From NCBI RefSeq assembly GCF_014203355.1, contig NZ_JACHIR010000001.1, positions 7,876,038 through 7,940,037 of the forward strand: a stretch of DNA of 64,000 nt, given 5' to 3'. The notes under the pieces were generated by a model that saw only the letters and a list, made by a program, of their open reading frames with translations, was not told the origin of the DNA and did no database searches. The stretch is from Kutzneria kofuensis (GTDB lineage: Bacteria > Actinomycetota > Actinomycetes > Mycobacteriales > Pseudonocardiaceae). Positions 50,901 to 59,091 of the stretch are shown here, piece by piece. Made by a program: the position numbers and the translations under genes. Numbering within the stretch: position 1 is the stretch's first letter; each line of letters starts with the position of its first letter.

Positions 50901-53629
50901 TCCCGACCAGCCTGGTCTTCGTCGAGGACCTGGACAAGCCGGGGGTGCGGCCACTGTCCGACTACGACGCGGTGCTGCTGGTGCACGAGCTGGTGGAGTT
51001 CGACGCGGACGTGCAGGTCGCGCTGCAGCAGGCCAAGCAGGTGTTCCACGACGGGACCTGCGCCGCCGACGTGGTCGCCGCGGTCCGCAGCAAACCGCTC
51101 GGCTATTCCTTCAACCAGTCCGACGACTACTCGTTCCAGCAGGCGCACAACGATTCGCAGAACCAGAGCGCCAACCCGAATCGCAACCGGCTCGACGAGG
51201 GCAAGCCCGATCCGGCGCGGCCGCCGAAGAGCTGGCAGCGGATCTCGATGTCCGGCGGGGCGGCGGTGCGCCCGCTGCTGGAGGGCACAATCGCCGCTCG
51301 ATCCACTGTGGACGACAAGCAGGTGCTGGTGAGCGAGCGGATGCTGGGCTCCGCCCGGCTCGTCATCGCCGTGAACAACTCACTGTTCGATGTGGACAAT
51401 GCGCTGTTCCGGCGGGCCGACGTCTCCACCGGCGTACGGGCTCCGCTGTCGACGACCGTGCGGCTGGCCGGCGTCCCGGCCGGCTCGGCGGTGTACGACG
51501 TGTTCGCCGGCAAGCAGGTGACGCCGTCCGCGCAGCGCACGGTGACCGCCGACTTCCGGCACTGGCCGGCCGCGATCTTCGCGGTGCTGCCGAAGCCGAT
51601 CACCGGCGTTCGGGTCGACGCTGTGCCGGTGGTGAACGTGCGGGGCGACAGCCGCACGGAGATCGACTGGTCGGTGGCCGTGGTCGGCCCGGACACCCCG
51701 CTGCCGGTGCGGATCCGCGCCTTGGACGAGAGTAACACCGTGCTGTGGCAGCGGAACACCATCACCCCGGCCAGCGGTGCGTTCTACGCGCCGGCCAACA
51801 CGCAGGGCCGGATCCGGGTCGAGGCGGTGGAACTGGTCAGCGGCCGCGCCGCGGTCGCCGATGCCGGCGCCGTCGGCGGTGGAGTGCCGCTGGACCTGCT
51901 CAACGGCCCGACCGGCGAGGTCGACCAGATCGCCGCCGCCCGGAGCGCCGCGGTGGCGTCGAGCGGTGTCGTCACCGACTGGCGGGCGGCGGCCGACCGG
52001 CTCGGTGCGCACGTGCGGGACATCGCGCTCACCGACGACGGCGGCGCCGTGCTCACCGCGGCCAACTGGGACAGCAACCTGTACGCCGTCGACCTGGCCA
52101 CCGGGCAGCAGCGCTGGCAGGCCCGCGTCGGCCAGCACTTCAGCTATGGCGCGCAACGGATCGACCACGGCGTGGCCGTCCGCGCCTCGGTGCTGGACTC
52201 GCCGAGCGGCTTCGGACTGCACCTGGTCAACCCGGCCAACGGCGCCGTGGAACGCCGGTTCGACCTGTACGGCACGATGCCGCGCTGGTTCGAGCGGACC
52301 GCGACCACCATGCCCGACGGCCGGCCGCCCGCCTTCGCCACCCCGGCCGACGGCGCGTGGATCGCCAGCCAGGGCAACCTCGGCCTCGCGGTCTGGCGGC
52401 GCAGCGACGGTGCGCTGCTGTGGAAGCAGGACACCTGGAGTTCCGCGCCGGCCAGCATCGGCCGGCCGGGGGAGGCCAGCACAGCCGTGCTGGCCGCGCT
52501 GGACGCGGACACGCTGCTGGTGGTCGACCAGGGTTTCGCGACCGCGTACCAGGTGAGCACGCGGGCAGTGCGGTGGCGCAAGGACCTGAGCCTGTTGGCC
52601 ACCACCATCGGCGGCCGGGCCACCGTCATCGTGCCCAGCCCCGACGGCAAGACCGTCGCCGTGGCCAGCAACTTCGACGCCGGCCGGGTGTTCCTGCTGC
52701 GCACGGCCGACGGCACGCCGGTGGCGACGCTGCCGGTCCGCGTCGACGAGTTGGCGTGGGGGCCGGACAGTCGCACCGTCGTCGTGCTGCGGGACACGCT
52801 GCTCGACCAGTACGACGCCGCGACCGGGGCGCTGCGCCAGAGCTACCCCGCCGCCGACGTGCTGCACAACCTCGACGTCGCCGCCGACGGGCGGATCGCC
52901 TGCGGCGACGAGCAGGGCAACCTGGTCGTGCTCGGCCCCGACCTGGCGCCGCTGCTGGTCCGGGACGTCGTCGGCATCCCCGCCGTGCGCTGGCTGCCCG
53001 GCGGCGACCTGCTCGTCGGCACCTGGCTCGGGCAGGTCACCCGGCTCGACGGCGCCTACCAGCCCCAGTGGACCACGCTGCTCCGGTCGACGGCCGCCGA
53101 CATGCGGTCCACGCTGCTCGCGCCGTCGACGGCACCGGTGTCCGCCGTTCCCGTCACCGGCAACGCCACTACACCCGCCAGCACCGCGCCCAACCTGCTC
53201 ACGACCGGCACCACGTTCTCCTTCCACGGCTGGGATCCGAACCACGAGCAGCCCATGGACGCCGCCACGCTGCTGTCCGCCACGCCGACGCCGCTCGGCG
53301 TGCCGTGGCTGCCCGACGGCATGGTGGAGTTCGCCGCCTCGGGGTTCCCGCTGTGCTGGGTGCGGATCGTGTCCCCGAAGAGCGTCACCTTCAGCAAGCT
53401 CTCGCTGTGGGACGACCCCGCACACCCCGAGTCGTGGCTGCGGGACGTGCGGCTGGACGTCCGGTCGAATGCCGGCGACCCGTGGCGGCCGGTGGCCCGC
53501 CTGGTGTCCGACGCCGCCAGCCGCAGCTTCCAGCTGGCCGGTCCCGTCGCCGCCACAGAACTGCGTCTGGTGCTGCCGCCCGGCATCCCCGGCAACCTCC
53601 GCGTCGCCGGCATCGCCGTGCACGCCTAG
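47924..53629 (+). CDS. Giant multidomain protein divergent from the tail operon: propeller, glycosidase-like centre, PQQ-like propeller, discoidin-like end
   Basis: 1901 residues from a GTG with GAGGAGGA upstream; no signal peptide is present, which is unusual for this domain set. Residues 1-330 form a propeller-like region (LDVGQDGRVYLLDSRS, DVAASGHLYVIGAKGALYRY). About 350-560 hold Ig-like modules (PVTLTVDRFDGG, PITFTVSMRPAP). About 571-1150 are an unrecognised region with a barrel-like look (VWFGDYGEVYPGLYGG, FGGWHWAANWWLSEHSS, DYDAVLLVHELVEFDADV), similar in layout to beta-galactosidase-type proteins. About 1350-1720 form a PQQ-like propeller (NLYAVDLATGQQRWQARVGQ). About 1765-1901 form a discoidin-like beta-sandwich (FHGWDPNHEQPMDAATLLS to LPPGIPGNLRVAG). 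It may be a cargo or surface-acting partner of the tail particle. Confidence 0.75.
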   Translation: MFTLQQVVSREDQAFLCSAARLDVGQDGRVYLLDSRSNSKVTINYVLGVGPDAAGRRGVAWVQGGEAPVSVAVNSRHYMARAEAHFGGEVTVIGPDLDPDDPVGVWAGAWYGDDTGYDAPFRVIAGAATGRFYALAQYGLGRPGDPRFPRDPVPAIVAVGSPPEQVAALATYKLQFGAATVQVRDFRLRETAAGPEFYVLYKDLAPGGTKHIARFDQTGAEVWDRTDDVIAAIEPGPDNKAGGFDVAASGHLYVIGAKGALYRYPTDNGAAARTQLQLTGAFPTDAPYKDLRVLGSQLILQRQQDREMFGVFTLPDPATAGTAVPFVRSVWSQYELVQAVFTDQPQDQHMVAGSSVPVTLTVDRFDGGVQQRLPAPGWRAWLRTVGAQDHREVAVTQTADSQYTLAIPADAAGMYQLTLAPTRGPWRIGETPDYRFRRIVEIRPADATGSVSLSTVSNAVFGFDALPSRYRGQQNRTRYAAGEPITFTVSMRPAPTAPATVTLRLDDLATGTTVARSVLSVPAAPPPQTSMTVPTSVTSLLRPGKYLLTAEAPGKTVAAQPIEIGSGMPVSGYRRVWFGDYGEVYPGLYGGTNSTFAVDYGDAADVAAAHLERVRRQGWTIEVDRLARQSGNMDVFELNLLPETTPIQARLDGDPNAVDSMKLWRQTPLLDVVGGLGALGVQQRGLLLANDTILPAPEQKDVRQKDARTANFEGYPIDRYQDLFRANTVLSGYRAFGGWHWAANWWLSEHSSSALPNGLFGPFTGPYPYQLDQTKKDHKWRPLLAAMQEHALSHGPDLQRQLRRVLAAGARAGAGRSDLVTAAPGPFRAGFVYPPDWFTEVDEVDLQAQWEQFPLWLHTAFAVDYYPRPGKQSTLHEESGNDSGAGEQLLGQAFAALMRGSNTSGHSGPVVASRQLDLLPDPRGLAHGLPSMHRVLAGALHDYGEWVSRFGNADRVAILISRRTFAVEGWFNDLPDHVGRIFEAYVSLLYAQIPTSLVFVEDLDKPGVRPLSDYDAVLLVHELVEFDADVQVALQQAKQVFHDGTCAADVVAAVRSKPLGYSFNQSDDYSFQQAHNDSQNQSANPNRNRLDEGKPDPARPPKSWQRISMSGGAAVRPLLEGTIAARSTVDDKQVLVSERMLGSARLVIAVNNSLFDVDNALFRRADVSTGVRAPLSTTVRLAGVPAGSAVYDVFAGKQVTPSAQRTVTADFRHWPAAIFAVLPKPITGVRVDAVPVVNVRGDSRTEIDWSVAVVGPDTPLPVRIRALDESNTVLWQRNTITPASGAFYAPANTQGRIRVEAVELVSGRAAVADAGAVGGGVPLDLLNGPTGEVDQIAAARSAAVASSGVVTDWRAAADRLGAHVRDIALTDDGGAVLTAANWDSNLYAVDLATGQQRWQARVGQHFSYGAQRIDHGVAVRASVLDSPSGFGLHLVNPANGAVERRFDLYGTMPRWFERTATTMPDGRPPAFATPADGAWIASQGNLGLAVWRRSDGALLWKQDTWSSAPASIGRPGEASTAVLAALDADTLLVVDQGFATAYQVSTRAVRWRKDLSLLATTIGGRATVIVPSPDGKTVAVASNFDAGRVFLLRTADGTPVATLPVRVDELAWGPDSRTVVVLRDTLLDQYDAATGALRQSYPAADVLHNLDVAADGRIACGDEQGNLVVLGPDLAPLLVRDVVGIPAVRWLPGGDLLVGTWLGQVTRLDGAYQPQWTTLLRSTAADMRSTLLAPSTAPVSAVPVTGNATTPASTAPNLLTTGTTFSFHGWDPNHEQPMDAATLLSATPTPLGVPWLPDGMVEFAASGFPLCWVRIVSPKSVTFSKLSLWDDPAHPESWLRDVRLDVRSNAGDPWRPVARLVSDAASRSFQLAGPVAATELRLVLPPGIPGNLRVAGIAVHA

Positions 53630-53635
53630 GGATCA

Positions 53636-53667
53636 TCTCGGCGCGCAGGTTCGCCTGCGCGCCGAGA
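53636..53667. terminator. Bidirectional terminator with TTCG loop
   Basis: TCTCGGCGCGCAGG (53636-53649), TTCG loop, CCTGCGCGCCGAGA (53654-53667): a 14-bp perfect stem with a stable tetraloop. It stands between the convergent 1901-residue gene (stop 53629) and the right STAND gene (stop 53675). Confidence 0.85.
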
Positions 53668-53674
53668 AGGTCCG

Positions 53675-56533
53675 TCAACACGGCGGCTGGTAGTCCACGC
53701 CGGGCAGGTAGGTGTTCCAGTCCTCCTGGCTGATGACGGGATGCGCGATCTGGCAGGCACGGACCTCGGCGCGGGCGGGGTCCGTCTCCCACAGCTGGGC
53801 CGTGTGGTCGTCGCTGGCGGTGGCCAGGGTGTGGCCGTCGGGGGAGAACGCCGCCGACTCGATGGAGCTGGTGTGGCCGGTGAGGACGGCGGACTCGGTC
53901 GGTTTCGCCGGATCGCTGTAGTCCCACAGCCGGACGGTGTGGTCGTAGCTCGCGGAGGCGAGGGTCCGGCCGTCCCGGCTGAACGCCACCGCGGAGACGA
54001 CGTCCGTGTGTCCATGCAGGTCGGTCGACCGGCCGGGATGGCCGATGTCCCACAGCCGCACCGTTTTGTCGTCGCTGCCGGAGGCGAGCAGCTGCCCGTC
54101 GGGGCTGAACGCCACGGTGTCGACGAGATCGCGATGCGAGCCGAGCACGGACGGCGCGCCAGGATCGGCGGGATTGCTGACGTCCCACAGCCGGATCGTG
54201 CGGTCGTCGCTGGCCGTGGCCAGGGTGTGGCCGTCGGGGGAGAACGCCACGGGTTTGACGTTGTTCGTGTGGGCGTCGAGGGTGCGCAGCTCGGACCGCG
54301 TGGCGACGTCCCACAGCCGGGCGGTGTGGTCGTAGCTGCCGGAGGCCAGCACGCGGCTGTCGGGGGAGAACATCAGCGAGAAGACGTTGTCCCGATGACC
54401 CGTGAGCACGGCCAACTGCGCGGGATGCACGGGGTCGTCGAGGCTCCACAGCCGGATCGTGCGGTCGCGGCCGCCGGTGGCCAGCAGCTTCCCGTTCGGG
54501 CTGAACGCGACGGCGTCCACGCTGTCGGTGTGCCCGGCGATCTCCGGCAGCGACCTGGGATGGGCCGGGTTGGACAGGTCCCACAGCCGGGCGGTGTGGT
54601 CGAAGCTGGCCGTGGCGAGCAGCTTGCCGTCGGGGCTGAACGCGACCGATGCGACGTTCTGCTCGTGGCCTTTCAGCGGAATCGCGACCGCGCTGAGGAG
54701 ATCGTCCCGGTTGTGGCGGGTGGGACTCATCCGGTACGCCGCCAGCGCGAGCTGCGCCGCCAACTCCGGCCGGTCCGTGCGCAGGGCGACGGCCGCGTCG
54801 GCAACCTGTTGCGCCAGCACGACATCGCGCTGCGCGGCGATCGTGCGGTTGGCGCTCATCGCCTCCGCGGTGGCGATGGTGGCGATCACCAGCAGCCCGG
54901 CGAGGACGACGACGAGCATGCGCAGCAACAGGCTCCGCCGGCGGGCCGCGGCCTGCTGGGCCGACTCGGCGGCCAGGCTCGCCGCCAGGAAGGCACGCTC
55001 CCGTGCCGTCAGAGCCGCGTCGTCGAGCTCACGCGCCTGAGCCAGCCGGACTCCCCGGTACAGGGCGTCCGGATCGCGCAGCAGCGACTCCCACACCGCC
55101 GCGTCGTCAGCGACCTGCCGGTGCAGGCGCAGGGCGTCCCGGTCGGCCGCCAGCCACGACCGCAGCCGGGGCCAGTGCTTGATCAGGGCCTCGTGTGTGA
55201 TCTCGATCGTGTCCTGGTCCATGGTCACCAGGCGGGCCCGCACCAGTTCGTCCAGCACGGACCGGACGGTGGGATCGTCGTCGAGTTCGTCGATGGTGAT
55301 CCGGCGCTTCGTGTCCTCCGTCGCCTCGCCCAGCGCCGTCAGCCGGAGCAGGATCTGCTTCACGACATCGCGCTGCTGCTGGTCGAACCGGTCGTAGACG
55401 CTCTCCGCGGTGTGGGCGATCGCGTGGTGGATGCCGCCGGTCGAGTTGTAGGCGGCCAGCGTGACAGCGATTCCCCGGCGACGGCGCCAGGTCTCCCGCA
55501 GCGCGTGGGACACCAGCGGCAACGCCCCCGGCTGGTTGCTGGCGTCGGCGACGAGGCGGACCACCAGCGCCGTCTCCACCGAGCAGCCGGCCGCCGCGGC
55601 CGGCTTCATGATGGCCTCACGCAGTTCGTCCGCGGTCATCGGGCCGACCAGCACCTGCCCGCCGCGCAGCGCTTCCCGCAGGTCCGGGTGGTCGCCGCAG
55701 TGGCCGAGGAAGTCCGCCCGCACGCCGAGCACCACCCGCACACGGCTCGGCTCCGCCGTGGCGGCGCCGACGAGGGCCCGGATGAACGCCGCCAGCTCCC
55801 CGTGATCCTCGCAGAGCGTGAAGATCTCCTCGAACTGGTCGACCACCAGCAGCAGGTCCGCGTCGTCCGGCTGCGATGCGAGGGCCTGTCGGATGCGCAG
55901 GTGCAGGTGGTCCGGGTCGGTCTCCAACTCCGTCTTCAGCACCACCGCCGATTCGCCGGTCAGCTTGGCCAGCTGGACCGCGCATTCCTCCAGCGGATGC
56001 GGGCCCGGCGACAGCAGCAGGGTCGGCTGCGGGCCCGTGCCCGCGACGCCCTCGGTTTGCGCCACGGCCGCCAACCCCGCGTGCAGCAGGGAGGATTTCC
56101 CGGAGCCCGAGGCCCCGAACACCCCCACGAACCGGCGGGACGCCACCTGCTCCCGCAGCTCCGCCAGCAGCGCATCCCGGCCGTGGAACCGATCCGCGTC
56201 CTCGATCCGGAACGGCGACAGCCCCAGGTACGGCGCCTCCGCGTCCGCTGCCGGCTCCGCCGGCGCCTCCTTGCCCGCCGCCACCTCACGCCAGCGGCGC
56301 TCCCACAGTTCCGTGTCGCCGTCGCAGGCCGCCACGTAGGCCAGCGTCACCGCCAGCGTCGGCAGCTTTCGCCCGCCCGCCGCCTCCGACAGCGCCGGCG
56401 CCGAGTAGTGCGAGCGCCGACTCAGTTCCCGATAGACCGGATTTCCGGCCGCTTCACGCAGTTTCCGCAGGTCCGCCGCGAATCTCAGCAGCGGCGTGTC
56501 GCCCGCGTCCAAGGGACGCTCGCCACGTGGCAC
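53675..56533 (-). CDS. HTH-nSTAND1-transmembrane-WD40 signalling ATPase (right of the tail island)
   Basis: 952 residues. The GTG at 56533 is chosen because it gives the N-terminus VPRGERPLDAG, matching MPRAERPLELDG of the left paralogue; GGGGGTGGG lies upstream. The helix-turn-helix is at about 10-75 (LRKLREAAGNPVYRELSRRS). Walker A is GASGSGKSS (140-148) and Walker B is LLLVVDQFEEIF. A membrane helix is at about 530-553 (RMLVVVLAGLLVIATIATAE). Seven WD40 repeats follow (VAFSPDGKLLATASFDHTAR, then similar units). The C-terminus ends WNTYLPGVDYQPPC, like the left paralogue. The left copy has about twice as many WD repeats, so the two may bind different triggers. Both are transcribed toward the tail region. 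Confidence 0.92.
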   Translation of the reverse strand: MPRGERPLDAGDTPLLRFAADLRKLREAAGNPVYRELSRRSHYSAPALSEAAGGRKLPTLAVTLAYVAACDGDTELWERRWREVAAGKEAPAEPAADAEAPYLGLSPFRIEDADRFHGRDALLAELREQVASRRFVGVFGASGSGKSSLLHAGLAAVAQTEGVAGTGPQPTLLLSPGPHPLEECAVQLAKLTGESAVVLKTELETDPDHLHLRIRQALASQPDDADLLLVVDQFEEIFTLCEDHGELAAFIRALVGAATAEPSRVRVVLGVRADFLGHCGDHPDLREALRGGQVLVGPMTADELREAIMKPAAAAGCSVETALVVRLVADASNQPGALPLVSHALRETWRRRRGIAVTLAAYNSTGGIHHAIAHTAESVYDRFDQQQRDVVKQILLRLTALGEATEDTKRRITIDELDDDPTVRSVLDELVRARLVTMDQDTIEITHEALIKHWPRLRSWLAADRDALRLHRQVADDAAVWESLLRDPDALYRGVRLAQARELDDAALTARERAFLAASLAAESAQQAAARRRSLLLRMLVVVLAGLLVIATIATAEAMSANRTIAAQRDVVLAQQVADAAVALRTDRPELAAQLALAAYRMSPTRHNRDDLLSAVAIPLKGHEQNVASVAFSPDGKLLATASFDHTARLWDLSNPAHPRSLPEIAGHTDSVDAVAFSPNGKLLATGGRDRTIRLWSLDDPVHPAQLAVLTGHRDNVFSLMFSPDSRVLASGSYDHTARLWDVATRSELRTLDAHTNNVKPVAFSPDGHTLATASDDRTIRLWDVSNPADPGAPSVLGSHRDLVDTVAFSPDGQLLASGSDDKTVRLWDIGHPGRSTDLHGHTDVVSAVAFSRDGRTLASASYDHTVRLWDYSDPAKPTESAVLTGHTSSIESAAFSPDGHTLATASDDHTAQLWETDPARAEVRACQIAHPVISQEDWNTYLPGVDYQPPC

Positions 56534-56943
56534 AACCCACCCCCAAGGCTGTTTTTCCACTCCCCTGGGACCATTGTTCCGGATTGTCTATTCATCGTCC
56601 ATCGGCCGAGCGCGAACACGTCAGCGCAGCAAACACGCCCTCTCCCGGTGGCCAGGCGCCGTGGTCCGGGCCGTCCGCTTCCGGCGTAGTCGTCCGCTCA
56701 TCCGCTGATTGGAATTCCACTTCCAGCGCCATCGGTGGGGCAACAATGCACATCACCGGAAATTCGGGACCAGTGCCGAATCGGCGGCGGCGCCTAGGCG
56801 AACTGGTTTGCCGTCCGCATGCAGCCGGCTGCGCAGGAGCTTGGTAGGCGCGCAGGTGGTGTCCCGGTCGGCCGCCGCATGGCGCTGACGGCCGCCTCCA
56901 GCACGCTCGGGGAGCATGCGCGGGGGATCTCGCCGTCACGCCG
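56534..56943. other. 410-bp noncoding gap between the right STAND gene and the DNA ligase gene
   Basis: The region upstream of the STAND gene (56560-56620) is AT-richer (ATTGTTCCGGATTGTCTATT) and should hold its minus-strand promoter. A 46-codon minus-strand frame starting MALEVEFQSADE near 56732 has no ribosome site and is not called a gene. Otherwise I see no RNA, repeat or coding signal. Confidence 0.5.
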
Positions 56944-58935
56944 TCATGCGATGCCGGCCTCGATGAGCTGACGCCAGATCTCGCCCTGGTCGGTGATCTC
57001 GACGCCGAGCTTCTCGGCCTTGGTCAGCTTGCTGGCGCCGACCTCGGCGCCGGTGATGAGCACGTCGGTGTTGGCCGAGACGGAGGAGGCGATGGTCGCG
57101 CCGGCCTTCTCGCACAGGCGCTGGAAGGCCGGGCGGTTCACCTTCTCGCCGGAACGGGGATCGCTGATCGCGCCGGTGACGACGACGGTCTTGCCGGCCA
57201 GGGGCGCGCCGGCGGCGACGACGGGCGGCAGGTCCTCCTCGCGTACGTCCAGAGAAACGCCGCGGTCGCGAAGGCGCTGGAGTTCGGGGCGCAGGCGGGT
57301 GAGGTGCGCGACGAGCGAGGCGGCGACGCGGGGACCGATGTCCTCGACGGCCACCAGCCGTTCCTCGCCGGCCTCGGCGACCTCTTCCAGGGAGCCGAAT
57401 CCGGCCCGGCACAGGCGGGTGGCGGTGCCCTCGGAGGCCATCGGGATGGCCAGGCCGATCAGGGCCCGCCGCAGGCCCACCGCGCGGCTGGCGGCGATGG
57501 ATTCGATCATGCGGGTCGCGGAGGTGTCGCCGATGCGCTCGAACTCCAACAGCCGCTCCTTGGTCAGGGCGTAGAAGTCCGACGGGTTCTCCAGGTCGCC
57601 GGACTCGGCCAGGCGCTCGATCCACACGGGACCGACGGCCTCGATGTCGGCGGCGGCGCGGGAGGCCCAGTGCACCAGCCGGCGCACCGTCTGGGCGGGG
57701 CAGGAAACGTTGGTGCAGAACAGTTCGCGACTGTTGCCCTGCTCGGTGAGGGGCTCGCCGCACGACGGGCACGTGGTCGGCGGCACGATCTCCCGCTCCG
57801 CGCCGGTGCGCCGCGACTCGTCGAGCACGCCGGCGACGAACGGGATCACATCGCCGGCTCGGCGCACGAGAACCGTGTCCCCGATGCGGATTCCCCGTGC
57901 CCTGATGACTTCCTGGTTGGCCAGGGTGGCGCGGGTCACGGTGGTGCCGCCGACGAACACCGGCTCCAGGTGGGCCACCGGGGCGATCTTGCCGGTCTTG
58001 CCGACGTCCCACACGACGTCGGCCAGCACGGTGGTCTTCTCCTCGGCGGCGAACTTGAACGCCAGCGCCCCGCGCGGCGAGTTGGACCGGGTGCCGGCGG
58101 CCGCGTAGGCGTCCCGGTCGGCCAGCCGCAGCACCGCGCCGTCCAGGTCGTAGTCGCGCTCGTTGCGACTCCGCTCGATCTCGGTGATCACGGCCTGCGC
58201 CTGCTCGGCGTCGGCACACACCCGCATGTCGGCGGCCGCCAGCCCCAGCGACTGCAGGGCCTGCTCCAGGTCGGCGGACGCGCCGTCGGTGGAGGTGTGC
58301 AGGTCGAAGGCGAACAGCTGCAGCCGCCGCTCGGCGACCGTGGCCGGGTCCTTGGCCCGGAGCGTGCCGGCGGCGGCGCCACGCGGGTTGATCAGCGGCT
58401 TGTCCGGGTGCGCGGCGTTGTAGGCGGCGAAGGTGGAGCGCAGCATCACCGCCTCGCCGCGCACCTCGACCCGGCCCGGGGCGTCGATGCGCTCGGGCAC
58501 GCCGTCGACCAGCGCGCGGACCAGCATCGTCACGTCGTCGCCGGTCGTGCCGTCGCCGCGGGTGACCGCCCGCACCAGCCGCCCGTCCTCGTAGATCACG
58601 GCCAGCGACAGGCCGTCCAATTTGGGCATGACGGCCATCGGCTGGCCGGGGAACCGGTCGAAGAACGCCGCCACCTGCTCGGGCTTGGTGGCCTTCTCCA
58701 GCGACAGCATCGGCCGTGAGTGCCGGATCGGCGCGTGCAGCACCGACGGGGCGCCGACCTGCTCCAGCGGGTTCGGATCGGGCGCCAGCTCCGGGTTCGC
58801 CTCGACCAAGGCCCGCAGCTCGTCCTCGATCGCGTCGTACTCGGCGTCGGCCACCAGCGGCGAGCCCTGGTAGTAGGCGTCGCGCAGCGCCACGACCTGG
58901 TCGGCGAGCTTCTGGATGCGTTCCCCGGCGTTCAC
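56944..58935 (-). CDS. ligA: NAD-dependent DNA ligase (probably an accessory LigA paralogue)
   Basis: 664 residues from the GTG at 58935; a start ten codons earlier is possible. Domain Ia has YYQGSPLVADAEYDAIEDEL. The adenylation domain has the nucleotide-accepting lysine Lys105 in MPKLDGLSLAVIYEDG, then TRGDGTTGDDVT and VRGEAVM. The OB fold has TRSNSPRGALAFKF and KTGKIAPVAHLEPV. The zinc finger has four cysteines (CPSCGEPLTEQ, FCTNVSCPAQ). Helix-hairpin-helix repeats follow, and a BRCT domain is at the C-terminus (GKTVVVTGAISDPRSGEKVN). It seals nicks using NAD. Several consensus positions differ from housekeeping LigA (NPRGAAAGTLR instead of NPRNAAAGSLR), and no replication genes are nearby, so this looks like a second ligase. 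Confidence 0.9.
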   Translation of the reverse strand: MNAGERIQKLADQVVALRDAYYQGSPLVADAEYDAIEDELRALVEANPELAPDPNPLEQVGAPSVLHAPIRHSRPMLSLEKATKPEQVAAFFDRFPGQPMAVMPKLDGLSLAVIYEDGRLVRAVTRGDGTTGDDVTMLVRALVDGVPERIDAPGRVEVRGEAVMLRSTFAAYNAAHPDKPLINPRGAAAGTLRAKDPATVAERRLQLFAFDLHTSTDGASADLEQALQSLGLAAADMRVCADAEQAQAVITEIERSRNERDYDLDGAVLRLADRDAYAAAGTRSNSPRGALAFKFAAEEKTTVLADVVWDVGKTGKIAPVAHLEPVFVGGTTVTRATLANQEVIRARGIRIGDTVLVRRAGDVIPFVAGVLDESRRTGAEREIVPPTTCPSCGEPLTEQGNSRELFCTNVSCPAQTVRRLVHWASRAAADIEAVGPVWIERLAESGDLENPSDFYALTKERLLEFERIGDTSATRMIESIAASRAVGLRRALIGLAIPMASEGTATRLCRAGFGSLEEVAEAGEERLVAVEDIGPRVAASLVAHLTRLRPELQRLRDRGVSLDVREEDLPPVVAAGAPLAGKTVVVTGAISDPRSGEKVNRPAFQRLCEKAGATIASSVSANTDVLITGAEVGASKLTKAEKLGVEITDQGEIWRQLIEAGIA

Positions 58936-59091
58936 GGTGCTGACGCTACCGCCACCCCCTGACACAAACCGTCAGGCGACGGCCGTCATGAGCCTTCCGG
59001 GTCGGCCAGGTCGCCGTCATCGGGGGCACCTCTGTACGGGCATCGGTGCGCTGGCTGGACATCGACGGCGATCCACCGTAAGGGTGGCCCC

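Noticed and set aside
46901-51148. A 1415-codon minus-strand open frame that would extend the first tail-operon gene far upstream
   Set aside because: The upstream 1137 codons are antisense to the plus-strand 1901-residue gene, which has clear domains and a ribosome site. The extra part is low-complexity Arg/Val/Gly-rich, typical of antisense frames in GC-rich DNA.
51380-53623. A 747-codon minus-strand frame opposite the end of the 1901-residue gene
   Set aside because: It has no domain or start signal; the plus strand has an intact PQQ-like propeller here.
29235-53629. Type VI secretion system
   Set aside because: No TssJ/L/M membrane complex, no ClpV and no separate TssB/TssC. The single phage-like sheath, plug and gpI/gpJ set fit a phage-derived tail instead.
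24025-56533. Complete prophage with integrase and att sites
   Set aside because: No capsid, terminase, portal, integrase, lysis genes, tRNA target or flanking direct repeats were found around the island.
56592-56939. Minus-strand frames in the 410-bp gap, including a 46-codon frame starting MALEVEFQSADE
   Set aside because: No ribosome site, no recognisable motif and no operon partner; possible as a short peptide but not supportable.
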